Source: Nipponacmea schrenckii (taxonomy: Eukaryota; Mollusca; Gastropoda; Lottiidae). Taken from it: a DNA stretch of 64,000 bases. The stretch is from NCBI GenBank assembly GCA_030562195.1, contig JAUJPP010000003.1:27844602-27908601 (forward strand), in the 5' to 3' direction. Under the pieces are notes generated by a model. The model did not search any database, had not been told where the DNA came from, and saw only the letters and a program-made list of their open reading frames with translations. Positions 46,545 to 58,049 of this stretch are shown in pieces (the first letter of the stretch is position 1; each line of letters opens with the position of its first letter). A program made the position numbers and the translations under genes.

Positions 46545-46684
46545 TTAGACATATATTGATATATATTAAATACTGAATTCATCAGAAGATTTAACAGATG
46601 TCACATTTAGAGACAAAGATGGCGTCCCTTTTCAAATGTTTGATGGATGGATTTTGACAATTTAAAAATAAACATGATGCTTAC

Positions 46685-46931
46685 CTTCCAATAAAAAGAT
46701 ATTTTTGAGCAACATTTTTTCGTTGCGCAGCTTGAAGTAAATTCCTGACTGTCATTCCCTCACAGAAACAGACCACCACCGTGGCGTTAGGCGTTCTCTC
46801 CAACCTGTCAATCACATTCTCATACGTCATCTCATCGGCTGTTGACGACACACTTCCTGATGACGAAATACACACATTATATTGACGTATCTTAGTTTCA
46901 AATTCTTCAATACCTCTTTCACCGTAGTTAC
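46685..46931 (-). CDS. mGluR: mGluR exon a: ligand-binding domain, lobe 2 start
   Basis: This 247-nt exon lies between acceptor TTTTTTCATTCCAG and donor GGAAG|GTAAGC. It encodes (G)NYGERGIEEFETKIRQYN, VCISSSGSVSSTADEMTY, ENVIDRLERTPNATVVVC and FCEGMTVRNLLQAAQRKN before AQKYLFIGR. (G).YGE+G...F is the usual entry to lobe 2 of mGluRs. It joins exon b as FIG-SDGW (AG|T). It starts with two bases of a split codon, so at least one more exon lies upstream. Confidence 0.94.
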
Positions 46932-47089
46932 CTGGAATGAAAAAATAATTGGAAATAGGTCAAGGTCAGATAGGACTATGGAGGTCATTATGTCAAAGGT
47001 GAAATATTTACAACTTGCAGTTACTAGTATGTGAATAATACGACGTATGGCGAACATTGCAGAATTATTCATAAATACATAGGCAGTGA

Positions 47090-47126
47090 AAATGAAATGA
47101 AATGAATGGAGTTTTACGTCCTACTC
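47090..47126 (-). mobile_element. 37-bp SINE-1 3'-end insertion with perfect target-site duplication
   Basis: The insert 'aaatgaaatgaaatgaatgg' + 'agttttacgtcctactc' is the antisense SINE-1 3' terminus with an (ATTTC)n tail. It is bounded by perfect 13-bp direct repeats ACATAGGCAGTGA at 47077-47089 and 47127-47139. Confidence 0.88.
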
Positions 47127-47430
47127 ACATAGGCAGTGAGGTCAATTTTACTTCTGATAATTCCTAATATCATGATTACAATTTTATACAAGACAGCGTG
47201 ATATGTTATTTATCTCTCACGATAGACAAAGCATATTGTACTTTCTATCAATATTTCTCATATGTTATTCTTTGTAATTTTGTGTATTTTGGTGGCTTAT
47301 GATTTTGTTCTTGTTAAAATCTTGTCATTAATGAACATGAACAAAGATATGGCCGTCTTATACACGTGTACTTGTGTATTTTTAGACGAATTGTACATTT
47401 TTTATTTCATACCATCCAAAGTATTGCCCA

Positions 47431-49650
47431 CATGGACTGAAAGTTAGACTGGACCATGTACTTGTGTATTGGACCTAATTCTGACCCATGTTAAATAAAG
47501 AATCCATGTTCGCCACCATGGACTAAAAGTTAGACAGGCTCATTTCCTTGTGTATTGGACCTAATTCTGACCCTCGTAAAATAAAGAGTCTATGTTTGTC
47601 TATTTGGGTTGAATGTTAGACAGGATCATGTCCTTGTGTATTGGGCCTAATTCTGACCCATGTAAAATAAAGAGACTATGTTTGTCACCATGGACTGTAT
47701 GTTCGACAGGACCATGTCCTTGTGTATAGGGCCTAATTCTAACCCATGTTAAATAAAGAGTCTATGTTTGTCTCTATGGACTGAATGTTAGACAGGATCA
47801 TTTCCTTGTGTATTGGACCTAATTCTGACCCATGTTAAATAAAGAGTCTACGTTTGTCTCTATGGACTGAATGTTAGACAAGGCCATGTCCTTGTGTATT
47901 GGACCTAATTCTGACCCATGTAAAATAAAGAGTGTATGTTTGTCTCTATGGACTGAAAGTTAGACTGGATCATGTCCTTGTAGATTGAACCAAATTCTTA
48001 CCCATGTAAAATAAAGAGTCTATGTTTGTCTCTATGGACTGAATGTTAGACAGGAACAAATCCTTGTATGTTGGACCTAATTCTGACCCATGTAAAATAA
48101 AGAATCCATGTCCGTCACCATGGACTAAATGTTAGACAGGCTCATTTCCTTGTGTATTGGACCTAATTCTGACCCTTGTAAAATAAAGAGTGTATGTTTG
48201 TCTCCATGGACTGAATGTTAGACGGGACCATGTCCTTGTGTATTGGACCTAATTCTGACCAATGTTAAATAAAGAGTCTATGTTTGTCTCCATAGACTGA
48301 ATGTTAGACAGGATCATTTCCTTGTGTATTGGACCTAATTCTGACCAATGTTAAATAAAGAGTGTATGTTTGTCTCCATAGACTGAATGTTAGACAGGAT
48401 CATTTCCTTGTGTATTGGACCTAATTCTGACCCATGTAAAATAAAGAGTGTATGTTTGTCTCCATAGACTGAATGTTAGACGGGACCATATCCTTGTGTA
48501 TTGGACCTAATTCTGACCCATGTAAAATAAAGAGTGTATGTTTGTCTCCATGGACTGAATGTTAGACAGGATCATTTCCTTGTGTATTGGACCTAATTCT
48601 GACCCATGTTAAATAAAGAGTGTATGTTTGTCTCCATAGACTGAATGTTAGACGGGACCATGTCCTTGTGTATTGGACCTAATTCTGACCAATGTTAAAT
48701 AAAGAGTCTATGTTTGTCTCCATAGACTGAATGTTAGACAGGATCATTTCCTTGTGTATTGGACCTAATTCTGACCCATGTAAAATAAAGAGTGTATGTT
48801 TGTCTCCATAGACTGAATGTTAGACGGGACCATATCCTTGTGTATTGGACCTAATTCTGACCCATGTAAAATAAAGAGTGTATGTTTGTCTCTATGGACT
48901 GAAAGTTAGACTGGACCATGTACTTGTGTATTGGGCCTAATTCTGACCCATGTAAAATAAAGAGTGTATGTTTGTCTCCATGGACTGAATGTTAGACAGG
49001 ACCATGTCCTTGTGTATTGGGTCTTATTGTGACCCATGTAAAAGAAAGAGTCTATGTTTGTCTCTATGGACTGAATGTTAGACAGGACCATGTCCTTGTG
49101 TATTGGGTCTAATTGTGACCCATGTAAAAGAAAGAGTCTATGTTTGTCTCTATGGACTGAATGTTAGACAGGAACAAATCCTTGTATGTTGGACCTAATT
49201 CTGACCCATGTAAAATAAAGAGTGTATGTTTGTCTCTATAGACTGAATGTTAGACAGGACCATATCCTTGTATATTGGGTCTAATTGTGGCCCATGTAAA
49301 ATAAAGAATCCATGTTCGTCACCATGGACTAAATGTTAGACAGGCTCATTTCCTTGTGTATTGGACCTAATTCTGCCCTCGTAAAATAAAGAGTCTATGT
49401 TTGTCTATTTGGGTTGAATGTTAGACAGACCATGTCCTTGTGTATTGGGTCTAATTGTGACACATATAAAAGAAAGAGTATATGTTCGTCACCATGGACT
49501 GAATGTTAGGCAGGATCATGTCCTTGTAGATTGAACCAAACTCTAACCCATGTAAAATAAAGAGTCTATGTTTGTCTCTATGGACTGAATTTTAGACAGG
49601 ATTATGTCCTTGTGTATTGGACCTAATTCTGACCCATGTGAAATAAATTA
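47431..49650 (+). repeat. 86-bp minisatellite, array 2 (~26 copies)
   Basis: The unit is as at 4466-5362, with higher-order periodicity: groups of two to three units share variants such as 'catttcc', 'catatcc', 'ggaacaaatcc' and 'ccatgtt(c)cgtcacc'. Nearly all units carry AATAAA on the plus strand. The array lies 500 bases upstream of mGluR exon a, within what must be a 5' intron of that gene. Confidence 0.95.
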
Positions 49651-50044
49651 CTAATAAATAAATGGATTCTATTAGATTCGGGATACAATGTCGGTCATTC
49701 AACTCGAACACAAGAACATTGTTGGTCCTTATCTGGTAAAATATTGTTTATTTTAATCTCTTATCAGACCTGTCACTAACAGTCCGGCTCTAATAGACTA
49801 TCCACCATCTTACACGTCTGTTTCAGATTCTAGAATACCACTTGACATCACAATAAGTAGGGAATTGTCATAAAAATACCCAAATCAAAATTCAATTCAC
49901 GCTGGAGATATTAAAGCTGTCTAGACTCGAACAAAGAGTTCGAGATTATAGTCTCGATCATTTATCTGGACACTGAGATCATTCCTTTATTGTATAGTCT
50001 CTCGCTATCTGACTAGATATGGTTCCAGAAAAAAAACCATAAAT

Positions 50045-50815
50045 TATTAATTACAGAGATAACAACTTAGGTTCACAAGGATCCTTTCTATCAGCTGGTC
50101 CTTGGTCAAACCTCTTGGTATTGATTTAACAAGGATAACAACTTAGGTTCACAAGGATCCTTTCTACCAGCTGGTCCTTGGTCAACCTCTTGGTATTGAT
50201 TTTACAAGGATAACAACTTAGGTTCACAAGGATCCTTTCTATCAGCTGGTCCTTGGTCAACCTTTTGGTATTGATTTAACAAAGGATAACAACTTAGGTT
50301 CTCTAGGATCCTTTCTATCAGCTGGTCCTTGGTCAAACCTTTTGGTATTGATTTAACAAGGATAACAACTTAGGTTCTCTAGGATCCTTTCTACCAGCTG
50401 GTCCTTGGTCAAACCTCTTGGTATTGATTTAACAAGGATAACAACTTAGGTTCACAAGGATCCTTTCTACCAGCTGGTCCTTGGTCAAACCTTTTGGTAT
50501 TGATTTAACAAGGATAACAACTTAGGTTCTCAAGGATCCTTTCTACCAGCTGGTCCTTGGTCAAACCTTTTGGCATTGATTTTACAAGGATAACAACTTA
50601 GGTTCTCTAGGATCCTTTCTACCAGCTGGTCCTTGGTCAAACCTCTTGGTATTGATTTTACAAGGATAACAACTTAGGTTCACAAGGATCCTTTCTACCA
50701 GCTGACCCTTGATCAAACCTCTTGGCATTGATTTAACAAGGATAACGACTAAGGTTCATAGTTTAGGATCCTTCTCTACCAGCTGGTCCTCGGCCATACC
50801 TTTTGATATTTATGT
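50045..50815 (-). repeat. SINE-2-derived 76-bp array, antisense orientation
   Basis: There are ten units of 'acaaggataacaacttaggt' + 'tcacaaggatcctttctacc' + 'agctggtccttggtcaaacc' + 'tcttggtattgattta'. The source is the SINE-2 3' segment. The last unit (50730-50800) is more diverged and close to the single dispersed copies. Confidence 0.95.
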
Positions 50816-50819
50816 CATA

Positions 50820-51330
50820 TATGGGGCAAAATGTCTGTTAAACTTTGAATCATTTCAACAGCGTTCTGAAGCCATTGTCAAATAAATTTGATTGACCTTT
50901 TCTATTTGTGTCCGCATTAGCTGGTGTATTATGGGAGGAAACAGTCGATTAATATTTGTATTTATATCTACCAGAACCTGCTGTTATTGTAAAAGATTAA
51001 GTTTATAATTTTACTGATGAGAAAACATATATTCGTTTATTTTATCATTTTCTAATTATAATTATGTTTGTTACCAGTCTATCTGAGAACCTTCTATAAA
51101 ATATTGTTTAAAAATCAAAATGTACTTTAAAAACTTAATTTGAAAAGTTGATGTTGAAATATGTGTTATTCCCTAATCGCTACTAGTCCTTGTCTAACCT
51201 TTAACGATTTTACACCAGTTAAATACCTTCCTGGTAATACAGACTGCTAAAAATCTTCAAAAAGTGTTCGCTTTATAAATTCTATATCTACAGCAACACA
51301 TATTCCATTTTAGATGATTTAAAGGGGACA
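50820..51330. other. AT-rich sequence, no feature seen
   Basis: No exon, RNA gene or repeat family was identified. Confidence 0.45.
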
Positions 51331-51334
51331 GGTT

Positions 51335-51660
51335 TACCATGCATTTGACCAATCATACCTTAGTCTCAGAAACAGGTAATGTTTAGCTAAGTTAATCAGT
51401 AATAGTGTTCACAGTTTAGTATATCATTAAAGAGACCGATTCGCCATTAGTTTGACCAATCACACCTTATTCTCAGAAACAGGTAATATTTAGCTAAGTT
51501 CATCAGTAATAGTTTTCACAGTTTAGTATATTAGACAGATTCGCCATTAGTTTAACCAATCTTATTTTTGTCTCAGAAACAGGTAATATTTAGCTTAACT
51601 TATCATTATAGTGTTCACAGTTCACTGTCGAAATTTGAGCCTTCAAATCCCTGTGTATCT
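51335..51660. repeat. ~100-bp three-copy tandem block of a dispersed family
   Basis: There are three units of 'gccattagtttgaccaatca' + 'caccttattctcagaaacag' + 'gtaatatttagctaagt' + 'tcatcagtaatagtgttcac'. The last continues to 'gaaatttgagccttcaaat'. Single relatives lie at 40166-40318 and about 25868. Confidence 0.75.
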
Positions 51661-51664
51661 AGAA

Positions 51665-53000
51665 TTCTTGTCGTTTGAAAGTTGAAATGACGATACATCA
51701 TTTCTTGAAATATAAAAGAAAAGAGGTATACACAAAATAGAAAGGAAAATTCCTAGTGTGATGGTATTATTGAACGAATTACATGTATGTATTTTTGGTA
51801 CATCTGAAGACTATTTTTATATTATGCATTGCTCAAATCAATCCCCGAAAATAGCGAATCTGTCCTTTTTAGTCAAGATATAAATATATTGTTTTCACAA
51901 TACAGGACTGAGAAAAAATCTACCAAACTGCGTACTAAATATATAATTATGGCGTTTAACATCTTTTATGAGAACATTTTTCATCGTTTACTTCGGTCCT
52001 AAATTTACCAAATTTTATCAGAAAATAGTCTTCTATAACAGTTTAATCGTTTAATAGCAAAGTACTAATATCTTCAAATGGTCAAGGTAATACGAACTCT
52101 TTTTTGACAAATTTTAGGTATCACGGCCGTGAACATGTAATCGATAGCTACGATCGGTTATATTCGCTAGCGTTTAATCCAATCAAATAGCTTCATTTAC
52201 ACTTTCACTTTGGTAATACAAGAAAAGTAGCAAATAATGTCAAGGTATTAGATAGAGTTGATAATTTCTTGACATACTAAATTGGCGATACCATTGGCAA
52301 TACATTTCAGACACAGGTAGTCATTAGGGGATTTCATCTCAACATCTTAATTTACACACAGAGCCAAATTCAATTGATTTGAAATTTACAACAAGGCGGG
52401 AATTGTCACGTGCCATCCTACTATCGTCTGATTACCTAGAAATAGGAACGTGAAATACAATAGATTAATAATCGTCAATTTAACTTGTAAATTTCTTTTC
52501 CTTCACTACTCATGTTGATAATAACGTGTAATTTAATAATCAGAATGTGTGTAGGTGGGAGATAATTTCCTTCATACCAGATATCTTCTTTTCTCAATTC
52601 ACAAATTGCAAGTTTTTTTGTTTGATTAGATTCCATTGGTTGTAGATAACGGTACCGTGTGTATATTGATATGTTTGTGTATGTAGGAAGATGTTCCAGG
52701 CGCCTTTTAGGATCCTTCATCAATTTGTTTACCCACCTTCCATTTATAAATCCTGACTATTACCCCCTACCCCTCCCCCACCCCTTATATAACTTCTTCC
52801 CATTTTGAATCCTTAATATTATTCAGTAGGATTTCTCGCCTTGTCCTTGACCAGTTCTCAATGTTATTCATTCGTAAAAGCATCCAAATTAAAACGGAAT
52901 ATCTGCAAAAAAAAAAAAAGGTTCACTCGGAGTCAGATGTGATGAATGGACAGAATGAGTGTTTTATTCCAAACAAGATAATGGCTGCTGGTAGACAAGA
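51665..53000. other. AT-rich sequence, no gene seen
   Basis: Apart from the repeat at 52150-52290 shared with 18608-18745, I see nothing supported. No receptor lobe-1 exon was recognised on the minus strand. Confidence 0.45.
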
Positions 53001-53007
53001 CGTTTCC

Positions 53008-55600
53008 GATCGTCGTTACATATTAATAAGTGTTAAAGGCGTACGGTCACCCCAGCCGATCGTCGTTACATATTAATAAGTGTTAAAGGCGTACGGTCAC
53101 CCCAGCCGATCGTCGTTAGATATTAATAAGTGTTAAAGGCGTACGTCACCCCAGCCGATCGTCGTTAGATATTAATAAGTGTTAAAGGCGTACTGTCACC
53201 CCAGCCGATCGTCGTTAGATATTAATAAGTGTTAAAGGCGTACTGTCACCCCAGCCGATCGTCGTTAGATATTAATAAGTGTTAAAGGCGTACGATCACC
53301 CCAGCCGATCGTCGTTAGATATTAATAAGTGTTAAAGGCGCACTGTCACCCCAGCCGATCGTCGTTAGATATTAATAAGTGTTAAAGGCGTACGATCACC
53401 CCAGCCGATCATCGTTAGATATTAATAAGTGTTAAAGGCGTACGATCACCCCAGCCGATCGTCGTTAAATATTAATAAGTGTTAAAGGCGTACAATCACC
53501 CCAGCCGATCGTCGTTAGATATTAATAAGTGTTAAAGGCGTACTGTCACCCCAGCCGATCGTCGTTAGATATTAATAAGTGTTAAAGGCGTACTGTCACC
53601 CCAGCCGATCGTCGTTAGATATTAATAAGTGTTAAAGGCGTACGATCACCCAGCCGATCGTCGTTAAATATTAATAAGTGTTAAAGGCGTACGGTCACCC
53701 CAGCCGATCGTCGTTACATATTAATAAGTGTTAAAGGCGTACTGTCACCCCAGCCGATCGTCGTTAGATATTAATAAGTGTTAAAGGCGTACGATCACCC
53801 CAGCCGATCGTCGTTAGATATTAATAAGTGTTAAAGGCGTACGGTCACCCCAGCCGATCGTCGTTAGATATTAATAAGTGTTAAAGGCGTACGGTCACCC
53901 CAGCCGATCGTCGTTAGATATTAATAAGTGTTAAAGGCGTACGGTCACCCCAGCCGATTGTCGTTAGATATTAATAAGTGTTAAAGGCGTACTGTCACCC
54001 CAGCCGATTGTCGTTAGATATTAATAAGTGTTAAAGGCGTACGTCACCCCAGCCGATCGTCGTTAGATATTAATAAGTGTTAAAGGCGTACGGTCACCCC
54101 AGCCGATCGTCGTTAGATATTAATAAGTGTTAAAGGCGTACGGTCACCCCAGCCGATCGTCGTTAGATATTAATAAGTGTTAAAGGCGTACGGTCACCCC
54201 AGCCGATTGTCGTTAGATATTAATAAGTGTTAAAGGCGTACGGTCACCCCAGCCGATCGTCGTTAGATATTAATAAGTGTTAAAGGCGTACGGTCACCCC
54301 AGCCGATCGTCGTTAGATATTAATAAGTGTTAAAGGCGTACGATCACCCCAGCCGATTGTCGTTAGATATTAATAAGTGTTAAAGGCGTACAATCACCCC
54401 AGCCGATCGTCGTTAGATATTGATAAGTGTTAAAGGCGTACAATCACCCCAGCCGATCGTCCTTAGATATTGATAAGTGTTAAAGGCGTACGGTCACCCG
54501 AGCCGATCGTCGTTAGATATTAATAAGTGTTAAAGGCGTACGGTCACCCCAGCCGATCGTCGTTAGATATTAATAAGTGTTAAAGGCGTACGGTCACCCC
54601 AGCCGATCGTCGTTAGATATTAATAAGTGTTAAAGGCGTACGGTCACCCCAGCCGATCGTCGTTAGATATTAATAAGTGTTAAAGGCGTACGGTCACCCC
54701 AGCCGATTGTCGTTAGATATTAATAAGTGTTAAAGGCGTACGGTCACCCCAGCCGATCGTCGTTAGATATTAATAAGTGTTAAAGGCGTACGGTCACCCC
54801 AGCCGATCGTCGTTAGATATTAATAAGTGTTAAAGGCGTACGGTCACCCCAGCCGATTGTCGTTAGATATTAATAAGTGTTAAAGGCGTACTGTCACCCC
54901 AGCCGATTGTCGTTAGATATTAATAAGTGTTAAAGGCGTACGGTCACCCCAGCCGATCGTCGTTAGATATTAATAAGTGTTAAAGGCGTACGTCACCCCA
55001 GCCGATTGTCGTTAGATATTAATAAGTGTTAAAGGCGTACGGTCACCCCAGCCGATCGTCGTTAGATATTAATAAGTGTTAAAGGCGTACGGTCACCCCA
55101 GCCGATCGTCGTTAGATATTAATAAGTGTTAAAGGCGTACGGTCACCCCAGCCGATCGTCGTTAGATATTAATAAGTGTTAAAGGCGTACGGTCACCCCA
55201 GCCGATCGTCGTTAGATATTAATAAGTGTTAAAGGCGTACGATCACCCCAGCCGATCGTCGTTAGATATTAATAAGTGTTAAAGGCGTACGGTCACCCCA
55301 GCCGATCGTCGTTAGATATTAATAAGTGTTAAAGGCGTACGATCACCCCAGCCGATTGTCGTTAGATATTAATAAGTGTTAAAGGCGTACGGTCACCCCA
55401 GCCGATCGTCGTTAGATATTAATAAGTGTTAAAGGCGTACGATCACCCCAGCCGATCGTCGTTAGATATTAATAAGTGTTAAAGGCGTACTGTCACCCCA
55501 GCCGATCGTCGTTACATATTAATAAGTGTTAAAGGCATACGATCACTCCAGCCGATCGTCGTTACATATTAATAAGTGTTAAAGGCATACGGTCACCCTA
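53008..55600. repeat. 50-bp satellite-like array, ~51 copies
   Basis: The unit is agccgatcgtcgttagatat + taataagtgttaaaggcgta + cggtcacccc. Copies are almost identical. Variation is concentrated at gatcg/gattg, at the tri-nucleotide cgg/cga/ctg/caa before tcacc, and in occasional loss of two bases. The first unit (53008) and the last two carry ttacata and aggcata variants, so the array edges are the most diverged. It is GC-richer than everything around it. Confidence 0.97.
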
Positions 55601-55916
55601 GATTAAAGATCATCGACATGTTTTTTTAGCCAATTAACAATATAAATTATGGTAAAATATGGTCCATGCTATCTTATCACATGACTTTATGAAGTGTCGC
55701 CGAAATGATATTGGATTTTGAATCAAAGAGAGGTAGACAGCGAAAAGATGATGAAAAAATGGTTAAATTCTCAAGAGAAAGATAGATCGGTCGGTACATC
55801 AACTAGTTTATTAACATCGCTCGTGTCTTTGATTTGAAAATAAAACGACGGAGATGAAGAATGGTGATGAAGTGTTTCATGTTTAACATGACAAGATGCA
55901 AATATACTAGATGGAG

Positions 55917-56290
55917 TTCTGAACCTTATGGGCTAATGAAGATGGGCTGTTTGTTATAGAAATGAAATGAACGTAGTTTTATGTCCTACTCTTCTGTACC
56001 TTAAGGGGCTAATGAAGATGGGCTGTTTGTTATAGAAATGAAATGAACGTAGTTTTATGTCCTACTCTTCTGTACCTTATGGGGCTAATGAAGATAGGCT
56101 GTTTGTTATAGAAATGAAATGAACGTAGTTTTATGTCCTACTCTTCTGAACCTTATGGGCTAATGAAGATAGGCTGTTTGTAATAGAAATGAAATGAACG
56201 TAGTTTTACGTCCCACTCTTCTGTACCTTATGGGCTAATGAAGATAGGCTGTTTGTAATAGAAATGAAATGAATGGAGTTAAACGTCCTA
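55917..56290 (-). repeat. 77-bp array derived from SINE-1
   Basis: There are about five units of 'gggctaatgaagatgggctg' + 'tttgttatagaaatgaaatg' + 'aacgtagttttatgtcctac' + 'tcttctgtaccttat'. Then antisense SINE-1 sequence continues through 'aacgccatgcactgtgcaat' to about 56350. The repeated unit includes the SINE tail and a non-SINE spacer 'ctgtttgttatag'. Confidence 0.88.
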
Positions 56291-56864
56291 TTTTTTTTGC
56301 ACCTACTAGGCTAATAAAGACGGACAACGCCATGCACTGTGCAATGAAATGCAAGGGAAATTTGGCTACTCTTCTCTCTAGCCTTCCTAGAACTTAAGAA
56401 ATGATTTTTACTCTTTACTGACTAAAAGATATTCGTCAGAAGCCACCAAATCAAATTAATCTTTCATATTCTGTTAGAGACTCCCTGCCCTGCCATTTCG
56501 CTTCTATCGCTATCGTAGTTTGAATCCCATCCTTGTGTCCCTCTATGCAGCTAGCCTGTCCTCTAATTGTACCACCAATCAAGGACCCCGAAAAGGGTGA
56601 TTTAAAGAAAGGATCTGAGAATCTCTGACCTATAGCAATAGACGAGTTTCCTGGACTTGAAAACACAGAATACAATAATAACTTAATGGGCGATAAATTC
56701 AGATCTAATTGAGTCTAATGGAGAAAAGTGGAGAAGGTTCGAGTCGGATCATATTTTTATAGTCGCCAACCTTCCTCTTACTATTTTCACGCTAGTTGAT
56801 GATGAAACATGGACAACAAATCTTCTAGTTCTTTGGTTGGGACAATAAACACCGTGTGATCACG

Positions 56865-58045
56865 TTACTTTGACGTCTAGTGACCAAATTATCCTGTAAC
56901 CATGCTACTGTGAAGTCTTGTGACCAAATTCCCTTGTAACCATGTTACTGTAATATTTAGTGACCAAATTACCTTGCAACCATGTTACTGTGAAGTCTTG
57001 TGACCAAATTACATTGTAACCATGTTACTGTGAAGTCTTGTGACCAAATTACCTTGTAACCATGTTACTGTGACATTTTGTGACCAAATTACCTTGAAAC
57101 ATGTTACTGAAGCTTGTGACCAAATTACATTGTAACCATGTTACTGTGACGTCTTGTGACCAATTCTTTAACCTGTACTGTAACATTTTGTAACCAAATT
57201 CCTTGTAATCATGTACTGTCCCATTGTACCAAATTTTAAAGTCTGACTCTGACCAAATCACTTGAACCAGTTCCCTGTAAATCGTGCTAATTCCTTGAAA
57301 CCATGTACTGAAATTCTCTGACCAAATTAAGCAACCTTTACTGTACGATTTTCCGACTTGAATGATGAACTTTTGATACAAATTACTTACCAGTTCTTAA
57401 ATTGGGACAAATTAATTAACCGATCGTTACTTGAAGTCTAGTGACCGAAATCATGTAACCATGTTCTGTAAAGTCTTGTGACCAATTCCCTTGTAACCAT
57501 GTTACTGTAACATTTCATGACCAAATTACATTGTAACCATGTTACTGTGACGTCTTGTGACCGATTCCCTTGTAACCATGTAGCTGTAACATTTTGTGAC
57601 CAAATTACATTGTAACCATGTTACTGTAACATTTTGTGACCAAATTACATTGTACCATGTATTACTTTGTGAAAACGTCTTAGTGACCAAATTACTTGTA
57701 AACCATGTTACTGTGAAGTCTTGTGACCAAATTACATTGTAACCATTTTACTGTGAAGTCTTGTGACCAAATTACATTGTAACCATTTTACTGTGAAGTC
57801 TTGTGACCAAATTACATTGTAACCATGTTACTGTGATGTCTTGTGACCAAATTCCCTTGTAACCATGTTACTGTAACATTTTGTGACCAAATTACATTGT
57901 AACCATGTTACTGTAACATTTTGTGACCAAATTATCCTGAAACCATGTTACTGTGACGTTATGTGACCAAATGTCCTTCTAACCATGTTACTGCAATGTC
58001 TTGTGACCAAATTACATTGTAACCATGTTACTGTGACCAATTTAA
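56865..58045. repeat. 40-bp minisatellite (gtgaccaaattacattgtaa...)
   Basis: About 28 units of 'gtgaccaaattacattgtaa' + 'ccatgttactgtgaagtctt' lie here. The left and right parts are regular, whereas 57160-57440 is heavily degraded with indels. Confidence 0.93.
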
Positions 58046-58049
58046 ATTT

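Noticed and set aside
56451..56675. Minus-strand frame (SSPGNSSIAIGQRFSDPF...) with balanced composition
   Set aside because: It looked coding-like, but there is no ATG start, no good acceptor or donor at its ends, and I do not recognise the sequence. It does not match the missing receptor lobe 1.
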